From positions 1-37,582 of the forward strand of contig JAKVCT010000017.1 of NCBI GenBank assembly GCA_022448995.1: a DNA stretch of 37,582 bases, read 5' to 3'. Under the pieces are notes generated by a model. The model did not search any database, was not told the DNA's origin, and was given only the letters and a program-made list of their open reading frames with translations. Source of the DNA: Saprospiraceae bacterium. GTDB lineage: Bacteria; Bacteroidota; Bacteroidia; Chitinophagales; Saprospiraceae. Shown in pieces: positions 25,400 to 34,172 of this stretch (within the stretch, counting starts at the first letter, position 1; each line of letters begins with the position of its first letter). The translations under genes were made by a program, and so were the position numbers.

Positions 25400-26041
25400 C
25401 TATATATTCTTAAGTTTCCAATAACTTCCCAAGACAATTGATTCAATTAAGATTTGATTTCCTCTAATATACACAGCCCCTCTACCCAACTGTGCCAAGA
25501 AATCATCAGTAGTATCTTCTTCAAAATAAATAATAGCTCGAGCTAGATCAATTCGTCCTTGTAGATTTTTTCTGAGGTTACTGCTCAAGGTGACATCTGC
25601 CACAAATAAAACCTCCTCTGCAGACTCTTGAATTTGTACAAAACGTAAGGATAATATTTCTAAATCTTGTTTATCATGTTGAATATATCCTGTAAATCGA
25701 TTCTGAGTGAGCTGTGCAAGATTGATGGTATATTCTTTTTGTAATGAATCAATTATATTTTGTGCCTGAGCAACATACTTCCCTTCTGGATATTGACTTT
25801 TGTACTCCAAAAAATGGTAGCATGTATTCTCAAGTAAGGCATATTCCCAAAGCAAATGTTCCTTATACTTCTTAGCTTCTTCTTGATATCCTGATTCTGG
25901 ATATTTTGCCAAAAAAGCATCGATAGCATCTTCCGAAGCTTGTACTTTAGCAGCCTCCCAAGCTTTAGTTTCTTCACTACTCCCACAAGCAAATATTCCC
26001 AAACAAAAAAAAGTTAAAATTATATTTTTGAGTTCCTTCAT
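25400..26041 (-). CDS. Lipoprotein with TPR-like N-terminal half
   Basis: The protein has 213 residues with a lipoprotein signal (LGIFAC, Cys19). Residues 25-105 show two helical repeats of the type seen in TPR or outer-membrane assembly lipoproteins (SEDAIDAFLAKYPESGYQEEAKKY, then YHFLEYKSQYPEGKYVAQAQNII). The rest alternates beta-type segments and has no named domain. It may be tethered in the periplasm as an assembly or scaffold factor, but this is a guess. It follows the acyltransferase gene by 151 bases on the same strand, so a shared transcript is possible. Confidence 0.75.
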   Translation of the reverse strand: MKELKNIILTFFCLGIFACGSSEETKAWEAAKVQASEDAIDAFLAKYPESGYQEEAKKYKEHLLWEYALLENTCYHFLEYKSQYPEGKYVAQAQNIIDSLQKEYTINLAQLTQNRFTGYIQHDKQDLEILSLRFVQIQESAEEVLFVADVTLSSNLRKNLQGRIDLARAIIYFEEDTTDDFLAQLGRGAVYIRGNQILIESIVLGSYWKLKNI

Positions 26042-26192
26042 AGATCATAGAGTTATAATAGACGACAATGGATCAGCAGTTTTCAATTTTTTGTTAAAAA
26101 AGTCAGTTAGAACAACGATTAATACAAATGGAGTTATACAGAATACAAATTACTCAGTTGTGCAGTTAGTTCAGCAATTGTTTGGCATCCTC

Positions 26193-27896
26193 TTAGGTGT
26201 TAATATCAATGTATTTTGCTAGATTATAACCTTCCAAACGATTATGATAATAATAAAGCAGATTAATATCCTCACTGCGAATATCTCCTTCTTTGTCTAA
26301 TTTTAGTGCCTTCTTGACGTGAAAAGTCCCCACATTCTTAATTCCATCTTTGATTAGTTTATCTAAACTTCCTTCTCGGACAATTGGAGATAACCCCACT
26401 CCACCTTCTTTTTCCAACGTTTTTAATCTCTGTCGAATAGTCTCAATATTTCTGTAAAAGACGGTCTTCAATATGATTCGGTCTTCTCTGGCCAAACGTA
26501 ATAAGCCATAAAGATCTAAACTCGAAAACTGTTTACGCAAGATATTGAAGGCTACATAAGCCACTAGATGACTACTCAAGACTATATTTTCTACTCGATA
26601 ACGAGCAACTATACGTTGTGCAAGGCGCTTAGTATATTGCTCATTACGTTGTTTATCCATTTTTAACACTCCATCTGAGATAAAATAATCTCGAATATCA
26701 ATTTTTCTTCCAAATTGATCCAAACTCTCTCCTTCTGCATTCACAAAGTTACCTAAAACATCCAAAGGTTTACCATATTTAACAACCGCTTCTGATCCTG
26801 CTGAGAAAAACTTACGTAAGAACTTCAATAAATTCCAAAAACCACCAAAAGCCTTTTTTTCTACAAGATATAACTCTTTTCCTTCTCGTTGTAGCTGCTG
26901 ATCAATCAAGTTCTTCGCCTCCAATACAAAGTGATAATTCAAGACTACAGGAATGATAAAAATCTTGGTATTCTCTCCTCGTTCATACAATCTACACTGT
27001 GCATCTAGAGCTGTTCCTAACAGTCCCATTTTCAATTTAGTTTCTAATTTACCAGATCTAGATCGGGTTCCTCCTGGAAAGAATAAAGTATGAATCCCAC
27101 GTTCAATAGTTAACTGAGAAAAGCTTTTTAGTGCTTCTAGATAGAAATTATTCTTCTTTCTCCTATCCAAAGTATAAGCACCCAAGCGACTAAAGAAATG
27201 AGCTAAAATCCTAGAATTATACAAGTTCAGCCCTGCTCCATAAGATAAAGCCGTCAAGCCTATTCGATCAGCAGACCAACCAATAAGTATAGAATCTAGA
27301 TTACTGAAATGAGTGGGTACTAAAACAACTGTTCCTTTTTTGAGAAGAGAACGCGCCATATCGATCTCCCCCACAATCTTCAAACGTTGACGCAGTCTTC
27401 GTTTCTTACGAAAAAGCTGACCTGTATTTAATAAAGTACCAAACATGATTGGTAAAACCTTGCGTGCTAGTCGATATGTAGGTACTTTAAAATTACTTGT
27501 AATCTCTACCACATAGCGTCGAATAATACGCTCCAAGAGTTGTTTGTTGTGCTCGAATACTTCTGTCTCTGACTGATCCAAAGAGTGTCGCAACAACTTT
27601 TGTTTGATATCACTCCAAAAATCCATATCATCTGGTGGATCTGCCTTCCACGGATTGCTTCGAATACGCGCACGCTCTAGGTACAGCACCTTAGCAATTT
27701 GCTCACTCAATGTACCTGCCCCATTATCATCAATCAACTTCTTAATCAGATGATCACAAACCTGATTGATAAATTCCTCTCGATCATTACCTAATTTAGC
27801 CAAAGGCCAATCATTGAGCTCTGGATAAACATAAGGCAAAGGATAATTGGGTTTATCATCTGTTTTGGTAATTTGATTTTCGATTGTTTCTTCCAT
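26193..27896 (-). CDS. Glycerol-3-phosphate/lysophospholipid acyltransferase (PlsC/LPLAT superfamily)
   Basis: The 567-residue protein carries an LPLAT core. It has the catalytic HX4D motif in PTHFSNLD (His196, Asp201), the glycerol-phosphate-binding block as FFPGGTRSRSG (272-282) and a following FIIPVVLNY. Usual members read PEGTRS; here Gly replaces Glu. Extra N-terminal (about 1-160) and C-terminal (about 330-567) helical regions make it longer than PlsC and closer to PlsB-type glycerol-3-phosphate acyltransferases, which acylate at the membrane surface to begin phospholipid synthesis. There is no obvious membrane span; basic patches (FRKKRRLRQRLK) could bind membrane. Confidence 0.87.
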   Translation of the reverse strand: MEETIENQITKTDDKPNYPLPYVYPELNDWPLAKLGNDREEFINQVCDHLIKKLIDDNGAGTLSEQIAKVLYLERARIRSNPWKADPPDDMDFWSDIKQKLLRHSLDQSETEVFEHNKQLLERIIRRYVVEITSNFKVPTYRLARKVLPIMFGTLLNTGQLFRKKRRLRQRLKIVGEIDMARSLLKKGTVVLVPTHFSNLDSILIGWSADRIGLTALSYGAGLNLYNSRILAHFFSRLGAYTLDRRKKNNFYLEALKSFSQLTIERGIHTLFFPGGTRSRSGKLETKLKMGLLGTALDAQCRLYERGENTKIFIIPVVLNYHFVLEAKNLIDQQLQREGKELYLVEKKAFGGFWNLLKFLRKFFSAGSEAVVKYGKPLDVLGNFVNAEGESLDQFGRKIDIRDYFISDGVLKMDKQRNEQYTKRLAQRIVARYRVENIVLSSHLVAYVAFNILRKQFSSLDLYGLLRLAREDRIILKTVFYRNIETIRQRLKTLEKEGGVGLSPIVREGSLDKLIKDGIKNVGTFHVKKALKLDKEGDIRSEDINLLYYYHNRLEGYNLAKYIDINT

Positions 27897-28574
27897 CTTA
27901 TCTGATTAAAAAATTATACTTAAATACACTACAAGCCCAATAATAACGCTCTAAGAAAAGTCAACAACCAAAAGACTAGCTTGATTATCAACTATTTACA
28001 AAAAACCTATCAACTAAGATCATAAAATACTCAACAAAATTAAAAGTTGTTTTTGATTTTTGCTAAAAAAAACTAATATTGATCTTCAGTCATTTAAGAG
28101 CCCTCAAAAAATGCGTACGATCGATCTCAAAGAGTCTAACAAAGCCAAAAGTTTACAAACTATAGTTTTACGACTTTAATCTTGAGAGTCCAAAATCAAG
28201 CTATAATACTAATAAAGTTTGATAAAGATAACTTCTAAAGGTTTAGATTCTAATATCTAAAGCAATTTTGTTATTATTGAGAGAATAATAAGTTTAGTAG
28301 CTCACGAAATTATTATCTTTTTGTAAAAAAGAGTAAAATTCTTGATTTCCGTTATCTAATCGAAATCAAAAAACAAGAATAGACATAAGAAACGGATTGT
28401 GTCCGGCTACTTACTTACAGAGTTTGTTGGTTTTGAGCTAAAACTACAAATTCTAGAAACACAACAAATATATTTTATAAACATTAATAATCAACTACTT
28501 AGCAGATAAGTAATTTTAGCTTTTTGAAAAAAAAGGATTCATTGACTAATAGTGATTATAATAACAATAATTTT
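27897..28574. other. Long AT-rich region upstream of the oxygenase gene
   Basis: Both flanking genes are transcribed outward. A degenerate GAA-loop repeat lies at about 28098-28150, and GGCTACTTACTTACAG at about 28406 is the AAGTAAGTAG family in inverse orientation. ATTCTTGATTTC (28337-28348) and GAAATCA...CAAGAAT form an interrupted stem ending near 28380. No gene is seen. The in-frame TTG at 28524 before the oxygenase is not a convincing start. Confidence 0.45.
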
Positions 28575-29534
28575 ATGGCAACTGTATCAGGAATACCAGT
28601 AGTAGATCTTTCTAAATTTGTAGATGGAGACTCTGCTCAACAAGCTTCATTTGTCCAAGCAATTGGTAAGGCATTCACTGAAATCGGATTTGTAGGTGTA
28701 GTTAACCATGGGATACCTTCAGATTTGGTTAATAAATTTTATGAAGAAGCAGAAACCTTCTTTGGTTTATCCACAGAAATTAAACGAAAGTATGAAATTG
28801 CAGGACTTGCAGGACAAAGAGGGTATACTTCATTTGGTAAAGAACATGCTAAACAGTCAGAAGTAGCCGATTTGAAAGAGTTTTTCCAAATTGGTCAAGA
28901 GACTCCAGCAGATCATCCATTACATGCAAATTATCATTCTAATGTAGAAGTAGCAGAACGTTCAGAGTTTCTAAAAACAGGAATGGAATTATATCGTTCT
29001 TTTGAGAAATCTGGAGGTGCCTTATTGGAAGCAATTGCTCTTTTCTTGGGACTTGATCGCGACTACTTTACCTCGCATATTACTTTTGGAAATAGTATCT
29101 TGCGTGCAATTTATTATCCTCCGATCACTCATGAACCAGCTTCTGCTATTCGTGCAGAAGAGCATGAAGACATCAACTTAATTACACTATTAGTGGGTGC
29201 TTCTGCAAGTGGATTACAGGTTCAAGGGGTAGATAAAACGGAATGGATTGATGTGAAGGCAACAGGAGATGCTATTGTGATCAATGTAGGTGATATGTTA
29301 CAACGTTTAACCAATAATTACCTAAAATCTACTACACACCGTGTAGTCAATCCACCAAGAGAATTGTGGCATACTCCACGTATGTCTATTCCTTTCTTCT
29401 TGCATCCTAAAGGTGATATGGATCTGACCTGTTTAGAATCTTGTGTTAGTGAAGAAACGCCATTAGCTTACGAAAATATGACAGCAGGAGAATATTTGGA
29501 TGAGCGCTTGAAAGAGATTGGATTGAAGAAATAA
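28575..29534 (+). CDS. Isopenicillin-N-synthase-like Fe(II)/2-oxoglutarate-type oxygenase
   Basis: From the ATG at 28575 the product has 319 residues. It has the N-terminal DIOX_N part (IPVVDLSKF, GFVGVVNHGIP, AETFFGLSTEIKRKY) and the jelly-roll core with the iron triad His197, Asp199 (EEHEDINLITLL) and His255 (STTHRVVNPP). Arg269 and Ser271 (PRMSIPFF), which normally bind the 2-oxoglutarate carboxylate, are present, favouring 2-oxoglutarate as co-substrate. Its substrate cannot be told; no secondary-metabolite genes are nearby. A TTG at 28524 would add 17 weakly conserved residues. It has its own terminator. Confidence 0.9.
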   Translation: MATVSGIPVVDLSKFVDGDSAQQASFVQAIGKAFTEIGFVGVVNHGIPSDLVNKFYEEAETFFGLSTEIKRKYEIAGLAGQRGYTSFGKEHAKQSEVADLKEFFQIGQETPADHPLHANYHSNVEVAERSEFLKTGMELYRSFEKSGGALLEAIALFLGLDRDYFTSHITFGNSILRAIYYPPITHEPASAIRAEEHEDINLITLLVGASASGLQVQGVDKTEWIDVKATGDAIVINVGDMLQRLTNNYLKSTTHRVVNPPRELWHTPRMSIPFFLHPKGDMDLTCLESCVSEETPLAYENMTAGEYLDERLKEIGLKK

Positions 29535-29617
29535 GATGATAATTGAGTAGCTCAACCAAGTTACAAGCGGTAAGTAAGTAGCCTATTTATTGAACATTCT
29601 ATTCAATTATCCTTTTT

Positions 29618-29657
29618 AAAAGCAGAACTTGCGTATTTTTGGCGAGTTCTGCTTTTT
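29618..29657 (+). terminator. Rho-independent terminator of the oxygenase gene
   Basis: AAAAGCAGAACT (29618-29629) pairs with AGTTCTGCTTTT (29645-29656) and the stem extends inward by three more pairs, one of them a wobble. A T-run follows. It lies 84 bases after the stop codon. Confidence 0.85.
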
Positions 29658-29822
29658 GATTTTGTAGTAGAGCTAGGAGAACATCAAGAGAGCAATAAGT
29701 CCTAACTTAAAAAAGGTCTCGCAGTTATCCTTGGCTGATTTTAAGCCAACTCTGAAGGACTCAATACAGTTAACTTTTGCTCCACAGATCCTAGTTTTAG
29801 ACACACTCTAAGAATACAGACT

Positions 29823-29830
29823 TAACTTTG
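29823..29830 (+). promoter_or_regulatory. Bacteroidota -7 box directly before the GlcD-like gene
   Basis: TAACTTTG matches the TAnnTTTG consensus exactly and ends only 8 bases before the ATG at 29839. Transcription from it would start at or next to the start codon, giving a leaderless or near-leaderless mRNA. GTTTTAGAC (about 29794-29802) could serve as a weak -33 element. Confidence 0.5.
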
Positions 29831-29838
29831 TACACAAC

Positions 29839-31254
29839 ATGAATTATCAAAGAATTCACGACCAACAGATTAATGATTTCATCCAAATGATTGGAGCCGA
29901 ATATGTGCACCACAGCTCAGAAAAGAAAAATGTATATGGAAAAGATCATACCGAAGATTTATTCTATGCACCTGATTTAATTCTACGTCCACAAACTACT
30001 GAGGAGATCATCCAAATCATGAAATATTGCCATCAACAAAACATTCCTGTTACTCCAAGAGGTGCAGGAACAGGCCTAGCTGGTGGTGCACTACCCATTT
30101 GTGGAGGTGTTTTATTATCAATGGAGCGGTTTGATAAGATTTTGGATATTGATGAGGCTAATCTGCAAGTGACTGTAGAAGTTGGAGTGATTACAGCAGT
30201 TTTGCAAGATGCAGTCCGTGAAAAAGGGTTGTTTTATCCGCCAGATCCAGCAAGCAGAGGTACATGCTATATCGGAGGGAACATCAATACAAACTCAGGG
30301 GGCCCACGTGCTGTCAAATACGGTGTGGTCAAGGACTATGTACTCAATTTGGAGGTAGTGTTAGCAAATGGCGAATGCTTTTGGACAGGTGCCAATACGC
30401 TAAAAAATTCAACTGGTTATAATCTTACTCAACTTATGATTGGCAGTGAAGGTACACTGGGAATCATTACGAAAGCAGTCTTGCGTTTGATTCCACATCC
30501 CAGTCATAGTTTATTATTATTAGCACCATTTTATGACCCTGCCTCAGCTTGTGCTGCTGTTTCAGCTATTTTCCGAGCAGGAATTACACCTTCTACATTA
30601 GAATTTATGGAACGTGCAGCTATTGATTATGCAATACGTTACAATGGGGGTACTAGTCTAGATATCCCTGATGATATACAAGCACATTTACTCATAGAGG
30701 TTGATGGTAATCACTTAGATACATTATATACTGATTGTGAAAAAATCTATGAGGTTTTAGAACAGTTCCATGTAGGTTCTATTCTGTTCGCAGATAACGA
30801 AACACAAAAAAATGAACTGTGGAAACTAAGACGTTCAGTAGGACGGGCGGTAAAGCTCAACTCTATCTACAAGGAAGAAGATACGGTAGTTCCTAGGGCT
30901 AGTCTACCTATTCTACTCAAAGGGGTCAAGGCAATTGGGCAAACCTATGGTTTTGAATCGGTCTGTTACGGCCATGCAGGAGATGGCAATCTACATATTA
31001 ATATTCTCAAGGGAAATCTAGATGACGATTTTTGGAAGAATGGTCTAAGCAAAGGCATCCGAGAAATCTTTGAATTGGTTAAGCAACTCAAGGGTACACT
31101 TTCTGGAGAACATGGCATTGGTTGGGTACAACGTTCTTACATGGATATTGTCTGTAATCCTGTTCATATTCAATTGTTAAGAGCGATTAAGACTGTTTTT
31201 GATCCTAAGGGTATACTGAATCCTAAAAAAATTCTACTTTCTACAGATGAGTAG
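29839..31254 (+). CDS. GlcD-like FAD-linked oxidoreductase
   Basis: The 471-residue protein belongs to the VAO/PCMH flavoprotein family as in glycolate oxidase subunit GlcD and D-lactate dehydrogenases, which oxidise 2-hydroxy acids to 2-oxo acids. An FAD-binding PP-loop reads PRGAGTGLAGGALP (73-86). NINTNSGGPRAVKYG and GSEGTLGIITKAVLRL follow, and the substrate domain shows CYGHAGDGNLHINIL and GEHGIGWVQ near the end, all standard. No GlcE or GlcF partner is nearby, so it may act alone. Substrate, glycolate or D-lactate or another, is not decided by sequence. Confidence 0.92.
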   Translation: MNYQRIHDQQINDFIQMIGAEYVHHSSEKKNVYGKDHTEDLFYAPDLILRPQTTEEIIQIMKYCHQQNIPVTPRGAGTGLAGGALPICGGVLLSMERFDKILDIDEANLQVTVEVGVITAVLQDAVREKGLFYPPDPASRGTCYIGGNINTNSGGPRAVKYGVVKDYVLNLEVVLANGECFWTGANTLKNSTGYNLTQLMIGSEGTLGIITKAVLRLIPHPSHSLLLLAPFYDPASACAAVSAIFRAGITPSTLEFMERAAIDYAIRYNGGTSLDIPDDIQAHLLIEVDGNHLDTLYTDCEKIYEVLEQFHVGSILFADNETQKNELWKLRRSVGRAVKLNSIYKEEDTVVPRASLPILLKGVKAIGQTYGFESVCYGHAGDGNLHINILKGNLDDDFWKNGLSKGIREIFELVKQLKGTLSGEHGIGWVQRSYMDIVCNPVHIQLLRAIKTVFDPKGILNPKKILLSTDE

Positions 31255-31708
31255 TGCTATTTATAATGAATTGAACCTTACGAAAAACTATTGATAAGCG
31301 TTTAATTCTAAAAATGGCTCAAAAATAGTAGTCATACTAACAATAAGTAAGTTAAGTAGGCTATAATAAATATTATTTGACAAAGGGCTCAACGCAGTTA
31401 AATTCTGAAAGGATCAAACGTAATTAATGCCCTTTGATACAGATACGAAATATCTATCTACAGTGCAGACCAGTAGCTCTGCCCCAATAAAAGATTCAAC
31501 CAATTAACTCATAAAAATTTATATTACACTCTATTAAGTAGATGAACATAATTATCTTTACAAAAATTAACTTCGTAGAGCCCTGCGAGATTTGTCCATT
31601 ATTCAAAACAATGGACGAAAAGATCTGAAAATTGATATTTCGTATGAACAATTATGATCAATTTAAACATGTTCTAAAATGTATCTACATTCTCAAAATA
31701 AACAATTC
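31255..31708. other. Intergenic region with dispersed repeats
   Basis: No gene is seen. GGGCTCAACGCAGTTAAA (31385-31402) and its reverse form AACTTCGTAGAGCCCTGCGA (about 31569-31588) are GAA-loop repeats. AAGTAGATGAACATAATTA (about 31533-31551) and AAATTTATATTACACTCTATT (about 31515-31535) belong to two other families; these three stand nearly end to end. Confidence 0.55.
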
Positions 31709-32443
31709 ATGAATTCACTGAAAATACCTAGTTTCCTTTTATTATTATTTTGTTTGTTAAGTTATAGCAATCAATCCTATGCACAAGATTCACCTACAGA
31801 TCCTGATGATGAATATTATGATGATGAGTTTATTGATAATGGACAATCTAATGACAACAATAAAAAGCCTAGAGGAAAACAGGAAAAGCGCCTAAAAAAG
31901 CCTAAGGCTATGAGAGATCCTAAACCTACAAATTTGGATGGTTTATTCATTGGTAGCAACTTTGGATTGAGCTTTACAAGCTTTTCATTTAGTGTTGATT
32001 TTTCACCATATGTAGGCTATCGTTTAGGTAAGTTTGCGGCTATAGGTACAGGTATTCCTTATGTATATAGCTATGCTAACAATGGAGTCCAAGCTTATCA
32101 CCAACATATCTACGGTTTCAAGGGTTTTCTCAGATTTCGCCCATTAGCTATGATTGAACATCCTGTTTCTAATTTCTATTTACATGCTGAAGGAGAATAT
32201 CTTATGGTAGCTGAAAAACTCCAAACACCTGGTTCTCGATATGTTCAATTTGGCGCACCTGCGGTGAACGTAGGTGCAGGTTATGCTACACCTAGATTTG
32301 ATAAAGGTTTTTGTTTTACAGCAGAGATTCTATTAAATGTTCTATATTTTAGTCCGAATAGTATTCTAACAGCTAGACCCTTAGTCCAATATAGAATTGG
32401 AATTATGTATAATTTCACTCAACCTCAAGTAAGGAAGAGATAG
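31709..32443 (+). CDS. Exported, probably outer-membrane beta-barrel protein
   Basis: From the ATG at 31709 the product has 244 residues with a signal peptide (MNSLKIPSFLLLLFCLLS, ending SYAQ). An upstream ATG at 31679 would put ten extra residues before the signal and is less likely. After an acidic then Lys-rich linker (about 28-75), the remaining 165 residues show amphipathic beta strands with aromatic ends (GLFIGSNFGLSFTSFSFSVDF, SPYVGYRLGKFAAIGTGIPYVYSY, VQYRIGIMYNFTQ), as in small outer-membrane barrels of Bacteroidota. No specific function is recognised. It is monocistronic. Confidence 0.72.
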   Translation: MNSLKIPSFLLLLFCLLSYSNQSYAQDSPTDPDDEYYDDEFIDNGQSNDNNKKPRGKQEKRLKKPKAMRDPKPTNLDGLFIGSNFGLSFTSFSFSVDFSPYVGYRLGKFAAIGTGIPYVYSYANNGVQAYHQHIYGFKGFLRFRPLAMIEHPVSNFYLHAEGEYLMVAEKLQTPGSRYVQFGAPAVNVGAGYATPRFDKGFCFTAEILLNVLYFSPNSILTARPLVQYRIGIMYNFTQPQVRKR

Positions 32444-32781
32444 GGAAATTGTAGAGCACTTTGTGGCTTAATATTAAAATCAACCACCTTATAATCAGGA
32501 CGTTCAGCATTAAGTAAGTCTATTGATAATCAACAATCTACAGGTGTTTGTAAAAAAATGGGGCTGTCTAAAAAGGTTACCCTAATCTGAAAGATTAGAA
32601 TATTATTTGGCGAGGGAATGAATTGCCTCGCTATAGATGAGAAAATACGATCCAAAGCGAGGCAATTCATTCCCTCGCAACAAAGAAAAAATAAAATCCA
32701 AAATTTTATTTGGTTTCATTTTTCGAAATTTACCTTTTTGGACAGCCCCATACCACGAAGGACTCTATGAAGTAAACCTCC
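32444..32781. other. Intergenic region with MITE-like element
   Basis: Apart from the element at 32560-32749, the region holds GTTCAGCATTAAGTAAG...TTGATAATCAAC (about 32505-32534), a member of the TTCAGTATTAA/GATAATCAA family, and a degenerate GAA-loop repeat, CGAAGGACTCTATGAAGTAA (about 32756-32775), directly after the element. No gene is seen. Confidence 0.55.
32560..32749. mobile_element. MITE-like element, 190 bp
   Basis: The ends are imperfect inverted repeats: GGGGCTGTCTAAAAAGGT at 32560 and, read from the other side, GGGGCTGTCCAAAAAGGT at 32749. Inside lies a perfect 22-bp inverted repeat (32610-32631 with 32657-32678) with 25 bases between, and each arm itself begins GCGAGG and ends CCTCGC, so it can fold two ways. 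No coding capacity. Flanking AT dinucleotides could be a short target duplication. It starts 32 bases past the aspartate aminotransferase stop and could also end that transcript. Confidence 0.75.
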
Positions 32782-33999
32782 CTACTTTAACTTTGCAACA
32801 GCTTTTGCTATTCTACTTGCGGCTTCCTTCAAGATTTCATCCGAAGCTGCATAAGAAAAGCGCACACAATTAGGCTCACCAAAAGCAGTTCCCGTTACAA
32901 TAGCTACATGTGCATGATGCAAAATATATTCACAGAAGTCATCTGCATTTTCAATTACATTCCCATCAACATCAGCCTTGCCAAAGAACGCATGAATATC
33001 TGGAAACAAATAAAAAGCACCAGGAGGAGTATTTACTTTGAATCCATCAATTTTGCTTAGTGCATCAATCAATAAGTCTCGACGACGCTGATAGGCAACT
33101 TTCATATCTTGAGTTGGCTTCATATTACTAGTCAAAGCATATGCCGCTGCCATCTGACCAAAGGCATTTGCACCAGAAGTAAATTGCCCTTGCATCTTAG
33201 TACAGGCTTTTGCGATCCATTCAGGTGCCGCCAAATACCCTAAGCGCCAACCTGTCATAGCAAACCCCTTGGAAAAACCATTAACCACTACTGTACGATC
33301 TTTGATCGAATCAAAAGAAGCAATACTTACATGCCCTTGACTTGTAAAATTAATATACTCATAAATCTCATCTGAAACAACAATAATCTGTGGATGCTCT
33401 TCCAATACAGCAACCAATTCAGCCAATTCCTCAGGTGTAAAAGAGGATCCTGTGGGGTTGCAAGGCGAAGAAAAAATAAGCATACGCGTTTTTGGAGTTA
33501 TAGCTTCTGCTAATTGTCTTGCGCTAACCTTAAAATCCTGATCAATTCCAGCATTAACATGTACTGGATTCCCCCCCCCCAAACGCATAATCTCTCTGTA
33601 AGAAACCCAATATGGTGTAAAAATGATGACCTCATCTCCTTCGTCTAATAAAGCCAAAGAAAGATTAGCAATACATTGTTTGGCACCATTCGAAACGACA
33701 ATTTGGTTGGGACTGTATTCCAATCCATTATCGCGCTTGAGTTTAGTACAGATTGCCTCTCTTAGCTCTATCAAACCAGGTACTGGCGTGTACTTAGTAT
33801 AACCATCGGCTAATGCCTTGACAGCCGCATCCTTGATATGTTGAGGCGTATCAAAATCTGGTTCTCCCAAACTTAGACTAATAACTGGATGACCTTGTGC
33901 TTTAAGATCTCTAGCTAATTGTGCCATTTTGATCGTAGCGGATTCTGCCATGCGTGTAATACGCTTTGAGAGTTGCGTTGTTTGCTTAATTGTTTCCAT
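32782..33999 (-). CDS. aspC: Class I aminotransferase, aspartate aminotransferase type
   Basis: This 405-residue PLP enzyme converts aspartate and 2-oxoglutarate to oxaloacetate and glutamate, or acts on related amino acids. Visible: LSLGEPDFDTP (43-52), SNGAKQ (103-108), SSPCNPTG (177-184, Asn181), SDEIYEY (209-215, Asp210, Tyr213), and the PLP lysine in GFSKGFAMTGWRLGY (Lys244). These match the bacterial/thermophile-type (subgroup I-gamma) AspC. A run of ten C on the + strand (33571-33580) encodes GGG at residues 141-143, an odd homopolymer in this AT-rich coding DNA. It is alone, with the MITE just downstream. Confidence 0.92.
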   Translation of the reverse strand: METIKQTTQLSKRITRMAESATIKMAQLARDLKAQGHPVISLSLGEPDFDTPQHIKDAAVKALADGYTKYTPVPGLIELREAICTKLKRDNGLEYSPNQIVVSNGAKQCIANLSLALLDEGDEVIIFTPYWVSYREIMRLGGGNPVHVNAGIDQDFKVSARQLAEAITPKTRMLIFSSPCNPTGSSFTPEELAELVAVLEEHPQIIVVSDEIYEYINFTSQGHVSIASFDSIKDRTVVVNGFSKGFAMTGWRLGYLAAPEWIAKACTKMQGQFTSGANAFGQMAAAYALTSNMKPTQDMKVAYQRRRDLLIDALSKIDGFKVNTPPGAFYLFPDIHAFFGKADVDGNVIENADDFCEYILHHAHVAIVTGTAFGEPNCVRFSYAASDEILKEAASRIAKAVAKLK

Positions 34000-34106
34000 A
34001 ATTCTCGATTAAAAAAGTCTACAGTCTATAAATCTATTGAATCTATAGACAAGTTCTATTCTATCATTATTGATGATTCGTTGATTGTTTATACTTTGCT
34101 GTAAAC

Positions 34107-34128
34107 CCCGAAGGGCTCAACGAAGTTG
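34107..34128. repeat. GAA-loop micro-palindrome repeat between mazG and aspC
   Basis: AACCCCGAAGGGCTCAACGA followed by AG is the best match to the family consensus in the window. It lies in the gap between the mazG stop and the aspC start, in the same orientation as the copy at 14524. Confidence 0.75.
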
Positions 34129-34172
34129 CAATGGTACTCATATTATCAAATACACTAATTTTAGACATGCTC

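Noticed and set aside
32637..32873. 78-codon plus-strand frame starting inside the MITE-like element
   Set aside because: It crosses the end of the element and continues antisense into the aspartate aminotransferase gene, so it is not a plausible gene.
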